From Pedobacter sp. N36a (GTDB lineage Bacteria; Bacteroidota; Bacteroidia; Sphingobacteriales; Sphingobacteriaceae): a DNA stretch of 64,000 bases. Where the stretch lies: assembly GCF_014472395.1 (NCBI RefSeq), contig NZ_JACSZW010000009.1:62001-126000 (forward strand), written 5' to 3'. Both the position numbers and the translations under genes were made by a program. The notes below the pieces were generated by a model that saw only the letters and a program-made list of their open reading frames with translations, was not told where the DNA came from and did not search any database. Positions 42,244 through 51,746 of this stretch are shown here, piece by piece (within the stretch, counting starts at the first letter, position 1; every line of letters starts with the position of its first letter).

Positions 42244-43380
42244 TTCTTCAATCTTATTTTTGATAAAAACGATCAGCTTAGGTTGCTCAGCAGGATTTAC
42301 CGTTTTCAGGTATTGCTGGTAATAACTGATGGCATTTTTCTTGTCATTTAGCTTGGTTTCATAAACCAATGCAATGTTATAATATAAACTGCCATTGTTA
42401 TCAAATAACAAGCCCCGCTTGTAAGTACTGATGGCCTGATCGTTTTTATCAAGATTCTCATAGGAATCCCCCAATAAACCGTAATAACTGGATGTTTTAG
42501 GCGAAATAGCCGCTTTAACAGTTTTTTCCAGGTATTTAATGGCATTCTGGTGGTCCTTGATTCCCCGGTAACTCAAGGATATGTTGTACAAAAGCCCCTC
42601 TGCATCTTCACTTTTACTGCTGACCATCAGAAAGTAATCCAGCGCTTTTTGATAGTTCAGGAGTAAGAAATAACTCTTCGCAATGTTGTTCAATACGAAG
42701 CTGGAACTGTCTCCATAGCTCATTAATTTTTCGCCGGTCTGAATGGCTTCCCTATATTTTTTAGAGGCAATGGTTGCCGGCATTTTCATTTTTAGCAATT
42801 GAAGATTGCTGCTGTCGGCAGCCAATGCAGGTTCGAGTACGCTTAGCGCATTCACAAAATGATTCATCTTGAAATAAAGTTCACTCAATTCATAAGCGAC
42901 ATCAGCATCTGCCGGATTCAGCTGGTTGGCCTTTTTATAGTGGTCTAACATAGGAAGGAGGTCTCCTTGTTCTTTTTCTATACGTCCAATCTGCTTGTAA
43001 GCATTAAAATTATTGCTGTCCAGGGTAATGATGTGGCTGATGTATTCTTTCGCTTTGCTGTTATTGCCTCTTCTTAAATTGATATTGGCCAGGTTAAATA
43101 GACCCGGAATATCATCTGGCTTTTCTGCATACAGCTTTAGATAGTTTTTTTCTGCTTCAGGCAGTTTTCCCGCCATTAAATAGGCGTAAGCCAATTGTGA
43201 AATCTCTTTTGGATCTTTGGTGTCCCCCTTATAAATACTTTGCAGGTATTGTGCAGCCTCAAGATAACGCTGGGATTGAAAAAGATCCAGTAATTTCTCT
43301 TTATCTACAACGGTGGTCGTTTGTGCATTCACAATATAGGTACAGCTCAGTAAGAAGAGGGAAAGCAGGAATCTTTTCAT
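42232..43380 (-). CDS. Exported TPR protein
   Basis: A 382-residue protein with an N-terminal signal peptide (1-20, ending YIVNAQ). The rest is a continuous array of about nine TPR motifs, for example LFNLANINLRRGNNSKAKEYI, AYKQIGRIEKEQGD and NIALVYETKLNDKKNAISYY. It is expected in the periplasm as a scaffold. The closing segment FIKNKIEELKR is a helix. Overlaps ribE by 12 bp at the 3' end. Function unknown beyond protein binding. Confidence 0.82.
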   Translation of the reverse strand: MKRFLLSLFLLSCTYIVNAQTTTVVDKEKLLDLFQSQRYLEAAQYLQSIYKGDTKDPKEISQLAYAYLMAGKLPEAEKNYLKLYAEKPDDIPGLFNLANINLRRGNNSKAKEYISHIITLDSNNFNAYKQIGRIEKEQGDLLPMLDHYKKANQLNPADADVAYELSELYFKMNHFVNALSVLEPALAADSSNLQLLKMKMPATIASKKYREAIQTGEKLMSYGDSSSFVLNNIAKSYFLLLNYQKALDYFLMVSSKSEDAEGLLYNISLSYRGIKDHQNAIKYLEKTVKAAISPKTSSYYGLLGDSYENLDKNDQAISTYKRGLLFDNNGSLYYNIALVYETKLNDKKNAISYYQQYLKTVNPAEQPKLIVFIKNKIEELKR

Positions 43381-43578
43381 TTAATGTATGGGTTGATTTT
43401 ACAGGATGATTGTTTTAAGGAACAATTTGATTTCAATAAACTAAGTTATTAGTTTGATTGCAGTATTCCAAATTTGAAGGGTACAATCTCCTATAAATGG
43501 AGAAAATCAAAACATCTTGGCAAGGTAATTGGTTCTACTACCATATCAATAATAGGTTAAACTTAATCGACAAAAAAC

Positions 43579-43878
43579 ATGGATACATTAAAGAAGTTTG
43601 AATTAATGGAGAAGATAGTCCGGGAGTTGGTAGATTTACAGCATTCACAACAAGCGATTATCCAGAAGATAGGAAAGATTGAAGTAGACAATATTGAATT
43701 GGGAGATAAAAAACTAGATAAAGATCTACCAGACATGCACCAGCGGGTTTCAGACAATCTGGAGACTATCGTAGGGATTCTGGCTTATTTCGCTGACAAA
43801 ACCGAGAATTTTGGAAATAAAAACAATGTTGAAGCGCTAAAAGAGAAGCAAACCATTGACGAGGCCACTGGCAATTAA
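43579..43878 (+). CDS. Small coiled-coil hypothetical protein
   Basis: A 99-residue, highly charged protein, mostly alpha-helical with heptad-like Leu/Ile spacing in 8-40 (MEKIVRELVDLQHSQQ...) and again near 55-75. No membrane segment, signal peptide or known domain. It is monocistronic and converges on the histidine kinase gene across a strong hairpin. Confidence 0.6.
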   Translation: MDTLKKFELMEKIVRELVDLQHSQQAIIQKIGKIEVDNIELGDKKLDKDLPDMHQRVSDNLETIVGILAYFADKTENFGNKNNVEALKEKQTIDEATGN

Positions 43879-43926
43879 AGAACAAATAATAGGTGAAGGG
43901 CTAAATATAAACCCTGATGAACCTGC

Positions 43927-43966
43927 AAAAAATCCGATGAGAGTTTCAACTTTCATCGGATTTTTT
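43927..43966. terminator. Bidirectional terminator before histidine kinase end
   Basis: A 14-bp inverted repeat (AAAAAATCCGATGA / TCATCGGATTTTTT) with a 12-base loop, giving A- and T-runs on both sides. It overlaps the stop codon region of the kinase gene at 43965. Confidence 0.85.
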
Positions 43967-45758
43967 ATTTGGGTTGTTTACTGTTGAAATCATCTTTTGC
44001 AGGGGCAACGGGGATGAATAAATTGAATCTAGTACCAACGCCAAACTCGCTTTCAACGTTAATCGTACCATCATTACGTTCCATAAACTCTCTGCAAACT
44101 ACCAGTCCAAGTCCGGTTCCTTTTTCATTTGAAGTTCCTCGGGTAGACATGTTCTCTCCACTAAACAGTTTTTCTACAGTTTCTTCTTTAATCCCAACGC
44201 CATTGTCATGGATGGTCAGCATCATTTTATCTTTTGTATAAACAGAAGAAATATTAATTTCACAACCGTCATAACAGAATTTTATGGCGTTACTCAATAA
44301 GTTGCGTAACACTATCTGGATCATCAACATATCTGCGTAAACCATGATTCCTGGAAACACATCCTGTATAATCTTAACGTTTTTTGAAGTAGCAGAAGGT
44401 AAATGATAGTTGACTTCATTAATGATCATACTCCTTAAGTCGAAATATTCTTTATTGAGGCCATATCCTTTTAACTGGCTTCTGGACCAGTGTAAAATAT
44501 TCTCCAGCAATTCTGTGGTGTATAAAATGTCCTTGGTTAAGGTCGGTGATAATATTTTAAACTCGTCAATGGTGATTTCATCGTTAGAAATCATTTTAAG
44601 TACCTCCGAAAGATTCACCAAAGGGCCACGAAGGTCATGTGCGATGATCGAAAAAATCCGATCTTTCAACTGATTTAGTCTTTTTAGTTCTTCAGTTTGT
44701 TGTTGGGAGGTGAGGGCCACCTGCTTAAAATGGGTCAGGTCCTGAAAGTTAATTACCGTAGCAACATTGCTCAATTGATTGTCATTGAGGTAAAGAATAT
44801 CAGCTTCCAGATCGTGAATCCCTAATGGGCTTTCCACGCGCAGTTCCACTTTGCCCGACTGGTGGCTCCTCAAGAATTCAAAAAATGCATTTTGCTCTGG
44901 AAATAGCGCCTCTATCGATGCTCCAATAATTTTTTTACTATTAGGTTCATCTAAATATTTTCTTATCGCATGGTTGTAGTCAATAACTCTGTACTGTTTA
45001 TCGATTACTAAAAAGCCATCTTGTATCAGTTCTAACACCTTTTCTCTGGCTACAGGCAATACATCAAAGAGTTTATACCGGTAAACGGTAATGCCTACAA
45101 AAGTGATAGTCCCCGCAAAAGCAAAAGGGGTCAGGTCGAGGTTTTCAACAGGACGGAATCCGAAAGTATAGGCGATATTCGTTATCCATGGGATAAGTGC
45201 TGCAATGATAATGCTATAGTTTTGCCGCTTGTAAATAGAGTCGGCCTTGCGAAATGTGGTAATCAGCAAGTAACTGCCAATGGCCAGAAGTACATAAAAA
45301 TAGGCGGTAAAAATCTTGTAGGTAATACCAGGTTCAATAGAAACCATTGGAAATGGGCCAGTGGTATCCATAAAGTAATGTTTGTAATGGAGGTGGTGAT
45401 AATCGTTTGTCCATACCAAAATCGACGTGATTGCGGTAACACTGATCAATAAAGAAAGGTTTAAAGTGCGTTTATACCAATATTCTTTTCCAGATAATTT
45501 TAAACAGAACAGCAACCAGTAAAGTGGTACTGTTGTAATCCCAATATATTCTATATCTATAAATAACTTTGCTGCTTTTAGATTACTACAGGCAAGTTCA
45601 AAGCCATATCCTAAAGACCAGATGGCATAGGAAAGCATGACCAGACCAAAAAGCCTGACGGCACCATGATCTTTGCGGTACGCAAACCAGGATAAAAAAA
45701 GCGTAACCGCCCCAAAAAAAATCAAAAAATAAGAGTACGCATTAAATGTAAAATCCAT
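43965..45758 (-). CDS. Histidine kinase with 7TM sensor and PAS domain
   Basis: A 597-residue membrane kinase. Seven or so membrane helices of the histidine-kinase 7TM type cover 1-230, a PAS domain follows (about 240-345, LELIQDGFLVIDKQYRVIDYN), then a HisKA domain with His374 in SIIAHDLRGPL, and a HATPase_c domain (N box IVLRNLLSNAIKF, G1 DNGVGI, G2 GTGLGLVV). No receiver domain or adjacent regulator, so its partner is elsewhere. It converges on the small coiled-coil gene. Confidence 0.92.
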   Translation of the reverse strand: MDFTFNAYSYFLIFFGAVTLFLSWFAYRKDHGAVRLFGLVMLSYAIWSLGYGFELACSNLKAAKLFIDIEYIGITTVPLYWLLFCLKLSGKEYWYKRTLNLSLLISVTAITSILVWTNDYHHLHYKHYFMDTTGPFPMVSIEPGITYKIFTAYFYVLLAIGSYLLITTFRKADSIYKRQNYSIIIAALIPWITNIAYTFGFRPVENLDLTPFAFAGTITFVGITVYRYKLFDVLPVAREKVLELIQDGFLVIDKQYRVIDYNHAIRKYLDEPNSKKIIGASIEALFPEQNAFFEFLRSHQSGKVELRVESPLGIHDLEADILYLNDNQLSNVATVINFQDLTHFKQVALTSQQQTEELKRLNQLKDRIFSIIAHDLRGPLVNLSEVLKMISNDEITIDEFKILSPTLTKDILYTTELLENILHWSRSQLKGYGLNKEYFDLRSMIINEVNYHLPSATSKNVKIIQDVFPGIMVYADMLMIQIVLRNLLSNAIKFCYDGCEINISSVYTKDKMMLTIHDNGVGIKEETVEKLFSGENMSTRGTSNEKGTGLGLVVCREFMERNDGTINVESEFGVGTRFNLFIPVAPAKDDFNSKQPK

Positions 45759-45905
45759 CTAAATAGGTGATGATAAGGGGTTCAGCTTTGAATTCTAACC
45801 TGATTTCAAACTGGCGATTGTAAATATAAAATTACGTAATATACTGATGAATTAAAAATATTCTTAGTTTTACATATCAGTATAAAATCAACCTAACATT
45901 ACATT

Positions 45906-46496
45906 ATGAAAAAAATAATCTTATCTGCGTTATTCATCTGTTCGAGCATGATGGCGTTTAGTCAGATCTTGCCTAGCTTTCAGTTCGGATTAAAGGGCGG
46001 TGTCAATATGACCAAGTTCAGCACAGAAGGTACTTTTAAAAGTGAAAATAGAGCAGGATATTATGGTGGTATTTGGGCACGTATTGGAGCAGCTGGAATC
46101 CACTTACAGCCAGAGATGTATATTTCAGGTAAAAACACAACTTTAAAAGATGCCAATGGTTTTGAAAATAAAGTGGACTTTACCAGTTTAGATATTCCTG
46201 TATTAGTAGGTACAAAAATTGGCGCAGCAGGAGTGGGAATTCGATTAAATACAGGGCCTGTAGTTTCTTTTGTGTTGAACAAAGACCAGTCTGTTTCCGC
46301 TGCGGCATCTGATGCTTTTAAAGGAAACTTTAAAGATCAGAACTTTGCATGGCAGTTTGGCGCAGGTCTAGATGTCAGCAAATTAGGAATTGACTTAAGA
46401 TATGAACAAGGTTTGTCCAAAATTGGCAAAGATGGTTACAGCGATGCTAAAAAACTAGGCTTATTCACGCTAGGATTAGCTTACCGTTTGTTCTAA
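45906..46496 (+). CDS. Porin-family outer membrane beta-barrel protein
   Basis: A 196-residue OMP_b-brl_2-type protein. Signal peptide 1-20 (MAFSQ), then alternating strands such as FGLKGGVNMTKF, GIHLQPEMYI, LDIPVLVGTKIG and LGLFTLGLAYRLF, ending in an aromatic residue as outer membrane barrels do. Eight strands are likely. Probably a small structural or channel protein; no ligand known. Followed by a terminator. Confidence 0.85.
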   Translation: MKKIILSALFICSSMMAFSQILPSFQFGLKGGVNMTKFSTEGTFKSENRAGYYGGIWARIGAAGIHLQPEMYISGKNTTLKDANGFENKVDFTSLDIPVLVGTKIGAAGVGIRLNTGPVVSFVLNKDQSVSAAASDAFKGNFKDQNFAWQFGAGLDVSKLGIDLRYEQGLSKIGKDGYSDAKKLGLFTLGLAYRLF

Positions 46497-46520
46497 AATA
46501 CAATTTTTCAACAATTGTGG

Positions 46521-46556
46521 AAAAGGGCTGAACTTTAGGGTTTTGCCCTTTTTTTT
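46521..46556 (+). terminator. Terminator of porin-like gene
   Basis: AAAAGGGC (46521-46528) pairs with GCCCTTTT (46545-46552), followed by a further run of T up to 46556; 24 bp after the stop codon. Confidence 0.8.
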
Positions 46557-46604
46557 GGCGCTAAAATTGATGTTATGATTCTCCCTAACTTAAATAAGAA
46601 GACC

Positions 46605-46877
46605 ATGAATATCAAAGAATTATTATTGAATGGAAAAGGCTTCTCAGAACTGCTGAAACAGTTCTCTATTGAAGCAGATGATGTCAAAATTCAGGATGAA
46701 GATGTGATCTTATCTGACCAGATTTTGCGACATAAAGACATCGTAAGAGAAAGCATTTGTATCGAAGGTAAAAACAAAGAAGGTATTGTCAACTTATTTG
46801 GAACCCTCCATTATAATCTGCTGAATAAACTGGCTGTGTTTGAAATGCAGGGATTTGAGAAAATTGCCACCGCATAA
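46605..46877 (+). CDS. Conserved hypothetical protein, 90 aa
   Basis: A small soluble protein. The start at 46605 (MNIKELLLNGKGFSELL) is preferred to an ATG ten codons earlier because the upstream codons look non-coding. The middle (DVKIQDEDVILSDQIL) is acidic, the rest is helical. No domain recognised. It converges on the YihY gene with a 6-bp gap and no terminator between. Confidence 0.55.
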   Translation: MNIKELLLNGKGFSELLKQFSIEADDVKIQDEDVILSDQILRHKDIVRESICIEGKNKEGIVNLFGTLHYNLLNKLAVFEMQGFEKIATA

Positions 46878-46883
46878 ACTTGG

Positions 46884-47798
46884 TTAAGTACCCTTTACGA
46901 CTTCCTTTATTTCATAGTTGAATGCGCCTTTTATAGGACGTATAGGACGGTTTTTGTCATCACTCAGCACTTTTACATAACAGGCGCCGAAGTAAAAAAT
47001 GAAGGAGGAATAAAAAACAAACAGCATAATCAGCACGATAGAGCCTGAAGTGCCATAAATGTTTCCAATACCACTAAGGGGCAGCATAATTCTAAGGATA
47101 GACTTTCCAATGGTAAACAGGATTCCAGTTAGTATTCCCCCATGAATAGCAGATCTCCATCTTGGGCGTCCATTGGTTAAGTATTTAAATAAAACTGAAA
47201 ACCAGGTGGTCACAATGATAATAAATAGGATCTGATTTAGTACCAGCAGGAAAAACCTTCCAAAAGTTGGGGCGGCATTGTTCACATAAGTGCCGATGAT
47301 GGCCTGCATACTGTCTGTCATGATCCCGACAAAAAATAACAGTCCTGCCAATAAGATGATCACAAAAGAACGTGCCCGAAGCTTCATTTTAAAATAGAAA
47401 CCCATTTTTTCTTTAATACCAATGGACCAGATCTGATCCATAGAGTTTTTGATGACGGCAAAAAGTGTAGTCGCTACAAATAAGAAAAAGATGAAACTCA
47501 AAACGGTCGCATACCATTGGTGGTCTACGCCTCTGATATTTCGCAGTACCTGTTTAATCTGAGTCGTGCTACTGTCGTCCAATACGGTGCCTAAACGTTC
47601 AAATAAAGTATTTGCCAAGGTTTTTCTATCTGTGAAAAATCCAAATAAGCGGATTAAGATGATCAGGATAGGAGGTAAAGCAAAGTTGGCAAAGAAAGCA
47701 GTGGCTCCAGCAAGTCGCAGCGGATCATTCTTTTGGAATAATTTAAATGCCGCAATAAAGCGTGTAAAGAATAATGAGATGCTTCCGATGATGTCCAT
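46884..47798 (-). CDS. YihY/BrkB-family inner membrane protein
   Basis: A 304-residue inner membrane protein with six helices. Family features include the N-terminal FQKNDPLRLAGATAFFANFALPP and the YGTSGSIVLIMLFVFYSSFIFYFGACY end. YihY/BrkB proteins were once annotated as ribonuclease BN; their role is uncertain, with transport suggested. Monocistronic, divergent from nothing nearby. Confidence 0.9.
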   Translation of the reverse strand: MDIIGSISLFFTRFIAAFKLFQKNDPLRLAGATAFFANFALPPILIILIRLFGFFTDRKTLANTLFERLGTVLDDSSTTQIKQVLRNIRGVDHQWYATVLSFIFFLFVATTLFAVIKNSMDQIWSIGIKEKMGFYFKMKLRARSFVIILLAGLLFFVGIMTDSMQAIIGTYVNNAAPTFGRFFLLVLNQILFIIIVTTWFSVLFKYLTNGRPRWRSAIHGGILTGILFTIGKSILRIMLPLSGIGNIYGTSGSIVLIMLFVFYSSFIFYFGACYVKVLSDDKNRPIRPIKGAFNYEIKEVVKGT

Positions 47799-47869
47799 TC
47801 CCCCGCAGGTTGCCTTGAATTGCGAAATTAACTATTTTTTTCGTAAATCTCTGCCTGCTATCTTGTAAA

Positions 47870-47898
47870 AAAGCCAGTACTGTTTCCAGACTGGCTTT
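47870..47898 (-). terminator. Terminator of hppD
   Basis: AAAGCCAGT (47870-47878) pairs with ACTGGCTTT (47890-47898); on the minus strand the stem is followed by six T. It lies 28 bp after the hppD stop codon. Confidence 0.8.
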
Positions 47899-47925
47899 CG
47901 TTTTATGAATAATAATCTCAGTTTT

Positions 47926-49056
47926 TTATAAATTACCCCTCAATTCCTGTTCCCGTTCCAGGGATTCGAACAAGGCTTTAAAATTGCCGGCACCAAAGGA
48001 TTGAGCGCCTTTTCTTTGGATAATTTCAAAGAATAAAGTTGGTCGGTCTTCTACCGGTTTAGTGAAAATCTGTAGCAGATAACCTTCCTCATCGCAGTCT
48101 ACCAGGATCCCCAGCTCTTTTAGCTGTGCAATCTCCTCATCAATCTGACCTACGCGGTTTGGCATCATGCTATAATAGGCTTCAGGGGGTGCACTTAAAA
48201 ACTCAACCCCTCGAGCTTTTAAGTCCTTTACCGTAGACAAAATATCTTTTGTAGCTACTGCAATATGTTGCACCCCTTCGCCTTCATAAAATTCTAAATA
48301 TTCTTCAATCTGTGATTTCTTCTTTCCTTCTGCAGGCTCATTGATCGGGAATTTGGAAAAACCATTCCCATTGCTCATCACCTTACTCATCAGGGCCGAA
48401 TATTCGGTATTGATCTGTTTATCATCAAAGGATAAGATGTTCACAAATCCCATCACATCTTCATACCACTGTACCGTTTCATTCATCCTGTTCCAGCCCA
48501 CATTGCCCACACAATGGTCAATGTACAGTAAGCCGGCCTCTTTAGGTGCATAGTCGCTGTTCCAATCTCGGTAACCCGGCATGAATGTTCCTGTATAGTT
48601 TTTACGCTCTACAAACATGTGGATGGTTTCACCATAAGTATAAATCCCCGACATGCGTACCTCTCCAGATTCATCGGTTAAGGTCATAGGCTCTAAGTAC
48701 GGCTTTGCCCCACGTTTAGTGGTTTCCTCAAAAGCACTATAGGCATCATCTACCCATAAAGCCAATACTTTTACACCATCACCATGCTTTTTTACATGTT
48801 CTGCAATGGGGCTTTCCGATTTCAAAGCAGTAGTCAATACCAACCTGATCTTTCCTTGCTGTAACACATAGGAAGCACGGTCGCGGACACCTGTTTCTGG
48901 CCCTGCATAAGCCAGAGATTGGAAACCAAACGCTGTTTTATAGTAATGTGCAGCTTGTTTTGCATTGCCCACATAGAATTCTATGTAATCCGTTCCATTT
49001 ATTGGAAGAAAATCTGGCGCTTTAGCGATCTTTTCTGCAAATGTTTGTGTACTCAT
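47926..49056 (-). CDS. hppD: 4-hydroxyphenylpyruvate dioxygenase
   Basis: A 376-residue non-haem iron enzyme turning 4-hydroxyphenylpyruvate to homogentisate in tyrosine breakdown. Two VOC domains are visible; the iron ligands are His181 (YIDHCVGNV), His264 (QHIAVAT) and Glu344 (LFFEIIQRKG). The Bacteroidota-size protein matches plant-like forms. It is cotranscribed with hmgA (47 bp upstream gene), whose product uses homogentisate. Confidence 0.96.
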   Translation of the reverse strand: MSTQTFAEKIAKAPDFLPINGTDYIEFYVGNAKQAAHYYKTAFGFQSLAYAGPETGVRDRASYVLQQGKIRLVLTTALKSESPIAEHVKKHGDGVKVLALWVDDAYSAFEETTKRGAKPYLEPMTLTDESGEVRMSGIYTYGETIHMFVERKNYTGTFMPGYRDWNSDYAPKEAGLLYIDHCVGNVGWNRMNETVQWYEDVMGFVNILSFDDKQINTEYSALMSKVMSNGNGFSKFPINEPAEGKKKSQIEEYLEFYEGEGVQHIAVATKDILSTVKDLKARGVEFLSAPPEAYYSMMPNRVGQIDEEIAQLKELGILVDCDEEGYLLQIFTKPVEDRPTLFFEIIQRKGAQSFGAGNFKALFESLEREQELRGNL

Positions 49057-49103
49057 GATTTTAATAATTTTTAAACTCTTTATCTGATTATACTAAGGTT
49101 TGT

Positions 49104-50270
49104 CTATTCTACATTTTCCTGCCAGCTTTTGTAGTAATTTTCATCTTCAATATTGATGGCATCTTCCGTTAACATTAAAGGACGGAAAGGATCAATCATA
49201 ACGGCCAGTTCTTCTGTGCGCTCTTTGCCGATCGATTTTTCTACTGTTCCCGGATGTGGCCCATGAGGGATTCCACCTGGATGTAAGGTAATCTGGCCTT
49301 TTACCACGCTTTTCCTGCTCATAAAATCACCGTCTACGTAATATAATACCTCATCACTATCCACATTGCTATGGTTATATGGGGCAGGAATTGAAAGCGG
49401 ATGATAATCGTATTTTCTGGGAACAAAAGAGCAGATCACGAAATTATGCCCTTCAAAGGTCTGATGCACCGGAGGCGGCTGATGTAGTCGGCCTGTAATC
49501 GGTTCAAAATCATGGATAGAAAATGCCCATGGATAGTGAAAGCCATCCCAGCCTACGAAATCAAAAGGGTGGGTGCCATAAGTATAAGGGTAGATCAAGC
49601 CTTGTTTCTTGATCAATACCTTGAAATCACCATATTCATCGATGGTTTCCAGGTCTTGAGGACGCCTGATGTCGCGCTCACAATATGGAGCATGCTCCAT
49701 TAACTGCCCGTATTCATTTCTATAACGCTTAGGTGAATGGATAGGGCTGAAACTTTCAATGATGAAAAGTCTGTTTTTCTCATCGTCAAATTCCATTTGG
49801 TAAATGGTGCCGCGAGGTACAACCAGGTAATCGCCATAGGCAAAACGGATCTTTCCGAAGCCTGTTTTTAACGTTCCGGTTCCCTCATGGATAAAGATCA
49901 CTTCGTCCGCCTGACTATTCTTATAAAAATAGTCGGTCATGGATTTTCTTGGCGCAGCCAAAGAGATGTGTAAATCGCTGTTTACGAGTACAGGTTTCCT
50001 GCTTTTCAGGTAGTCATCTTCTGGTTTGACATTGAAACCGATCAGACTGGTATGACGCAGGTGCTTTTCGCGCGCAATCTTTGGCTCCACCGAGTAAGGC
50101 TCACCGAGTTCTTTAACAATGGTTGGCGGGTGACAATGATAAACGAGTGAGTATAAGCTGGAAAACCCTTCAGTAGAAACTAGCTCCTCTGCATATAAAT
50201 TGCCATCTGGCTTTCTAAAAACGGTATGACGTTTTGCAGGAATAGTTCCTAAGGTATGATAAATAGGCAT
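49104..50270 (-). CDS. hmgA: Homogentisate 1,2-dioxygenase
   Basis: A 388-residue ring-cleaving dioxygenase converting homogentisate to maleylacetoacetate. Cupin-type strands and the family blocks PPPVHQTFEGHNFVICSF, YHPLSIPAPYNHSNVDSDEV and LHPGGIPHGPHPG (His-rich iron site) are present. It is slightly shorter than the eukaryotic enzyme. First gene of the hmgA-hppD operon, divergent from fahA across a 330-bp promoter region. Confidence 0.94.
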   Translation of the reverse strand: MPIYHTLGTIPAKRHTVFRKPDGNLYAEELVSTEGFSSLYSLVYHCHPPTIVKELGEPYSVEPKIAREKHLRHTSLIGFNVKPEDDYLKSRKPVLVNSDLHISLAAPRKSMTDYFYKNSQADEVIFIHEGTGTLKTGFGKIRFAYGDYLVVPRGTIYQMEFDDEKNRLFIIESFSPIHSPKRYRNEYGQLMEHAPYCERDIRRPQDLETIDEYGDFKVLIKKQGLIYPYTYGTHPFDFVGWDGFHYPWAFSIHDFEPITGRLHQPPPVHQTFEGHNFVICSFVPRKYDYHPLSIPAPYNHSNVDSDEVLYYVDGDFMSRKSVVKGQITLHPGGIPHGPHPGTVEKSIGKERTEELAVMIDPFRPLMLTEDAINIEDENYYKSWQENVE

Positions 50271-50600
50271 AACAGTAGGTTTAATTTGGTTAGAATTATA
50301 TGTATATTAATAACAGTAAAACGTAGAAAACGTTTTATTCAAAAAGCGAGGAGGGCTAGTTGGAATATTGGGCAAAAATGATCTTGGAAAGCATCGCATA
50401 CCGGAAGGCAGCCAACGCTTGTTTGGCTACTTGATTTTGATATGTGAGTGGTAAGATCATTTTGTTTGCGGAGCTAAATTAAGTAATAATTATAGTAATC
50501 AACAAACAATCAGAACGATTATATGTAGATAAATTATATTTAACCAACGTAGCTGTATTTTTGTATAGCTTTGAATAACTTGACAAAAAACTGAGCATAT
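50271..50600. other. 330-bp divergent promoter region of tyrosine catabolic genes
   Basis: Separates hmgA and fahA. Apart from the exact -7 box of fahA (50566-50573) no operator-like palindrome was recognised. No small gene seen. Confidence 0.5.
50566..50573 (+). promoter_or_regulatory. -7 box of fahA
   Basis: TAGCTTTG, an exact TAnnTTTG, 27 bp before the ATG. A T-rich stretch (TTTA near 50541) is a weak -33 candidate. Confidence 0.5.
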
Positions 50601-51599
50601 ATGAAGCTGGTATCCTATAAAACAGAAGACAGAGAACACCTGGGTGTTTTTGTAAACGGGCATATTTATAATTTAAACTCTTGCGATAAACTGCTGCCAG
50701 ATGAGATGAACGCTTTCCTGCAGGGTGGTGTTGATCTGATGGATCGGGCAAAAAAAATAGATGCGCAAATCAAATCTGGAGAAATCGAACCTAAAGAAGA
50801 AGCTTTCTATGAATTGCTGGCACCAGTGCCGCACCCAACTTCCTGCAGAGACGGTTATGCTTTCCGTCAGCATGTGGCTGCTGCACGCAGAAACCGCAAG
50901 GTGGATATGATTGCTGAGTTTGATCAGTATCCTATTTTCTATTTTACCAACCACAATGCGATTCAGGGGCCAGGTGACATTAAGTGTATGCCGGATCATT
51001 TTGAAAAGCTGGATTTTGAGCTGGAAGTAGCCATCGTGATCGGTACTAAAGGCCGTAACATTACTGCCGCAGAAGCGGATCAATATATCGCTGGTTATAT
51101 GGTGATGAATGATATGAGTGCAAGAACCCTGCAAATGGAAGAAATGCTGTTGAATCTAGGTCCTGCAAAAGGAAAAGATTTCTCTACTGTAATTGGCCCA
51201 TGGCTGGTTACCCCGGATGAACTGGAACAATACCTAACGGCTGCTAAACCAGGTCATACCGGAAATGCCTATAACCTCGAAATGACTTGTACTGTTAATG
51301 GTGTACAGGTATCCGCAGGAAATATGGCCGATATGGACTGGACATTCGCCGAAATTATTGAACGCTGCGCTTATGGTGTAGATCTATTACCTGGCGATGT
51401 GATCGGTTCTGGAACGGTAGGCACAGGCTGCTTCCTGGAATTAAACGGTACTGGATTGTTAAATAATCCTGATTTTAAACCTCAATGGCTGCAGGAAGGT
51501 GACGCGGTGGAAATGGAAATCACCGGTCTTGGACACCTGAGCAATAGCATTATAAAAGAAGATAGCAATCTTTCTATCCTTGCTTTGAAAAAGAAATAA
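50601..51599 (+). CDS. fahA: Fumarylacetoacetate hydrolase family protein
   Basis: A 332-residue FAH-fold hydrolase. The metal site appears in LDFELEVAIVIG (Glu pair) and in the GYMVMNDMSARTLQMEE block, with GKDFSTVIGPWLVTPDEL after it; YLNxN-like NSCDKLLPDEMNA lies in the small N-terminal domain. Placed next to hmgA and hppD, it most likely cleaves fumarylacetoacetate to fumarate and acetoacetate. Followed by a strong terminator. Confidence 0.92.
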   Translation: MKLVSYKTEDREHLGVFVNGHIYNLNSCDKLLPDEMNAFLQGGVDLMDRAKKIDAQIKSGEIEPKEEAFYELLAPVPHPTSCRDGYAFRQHVAAARRNRKVDMIAEFDQYPIFYFTNHNAIQGPGDIKCMPDHFEKLDFELEVAIVIGTKGRNITAAEADQYIAGYMVMNDMSARTLQMEEMLLNLGPAKGKDFSTVIGPWLVTPDELEQYLTAAKPGHTGNAYNLEMTCTVNGVQVSAGNMADMDWTFAEIIERCAYGVDLLPGDVIGSGTVGTGCFLELNGTGLLNNPDFKPQWLQEGDAVEMEITGLGHLSNSIIKEDSNLSILALKKK

Positions 51600-51601
51600 T
51601 T

Positions 51602-51648
51602 AAAAAACTCCTGTAGCATGTATTCCCGCATTTTACAGGAGTTTTTTT
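51602..51648 (+). terminator. Terminator of fahA
   Basis: AAAAAACTCCTGTA (51602-51615) pairs with TACAGGAGTTTTTT (51634-51647), followed by T. Directly after the stop codon at 51599. Confidence 0.88.
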
Positions 51649-51715
51649 ATACAGTAATTCTGTATCTATCCCTGCTAAAAATTCATCCAGCCTTTTTTTA
51701 ACTACATTTAGACAG

Positions 51716-51723
51716 TAACTTTG
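51716..51723 (+). promoter_or_regulatory. -7 box of flavin reductase gene
   Basis: TAACTTTG, an exact TAnnTTTG, 23 bp before the ATG at 51747; a T-run 18-24 bp upstream could serve as -33. With the terminator at 51602 it makes this gene a separate unit. Confidence 0.55.
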
Positions 51724-51746
51724 ACCTTAAACAAGCTCAAACCACT

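Noticed and set aside
50673..51134. 153-codon frame opposite fahA
   Set aside because: Antisense to an intact FAH protein with conserved metal site.
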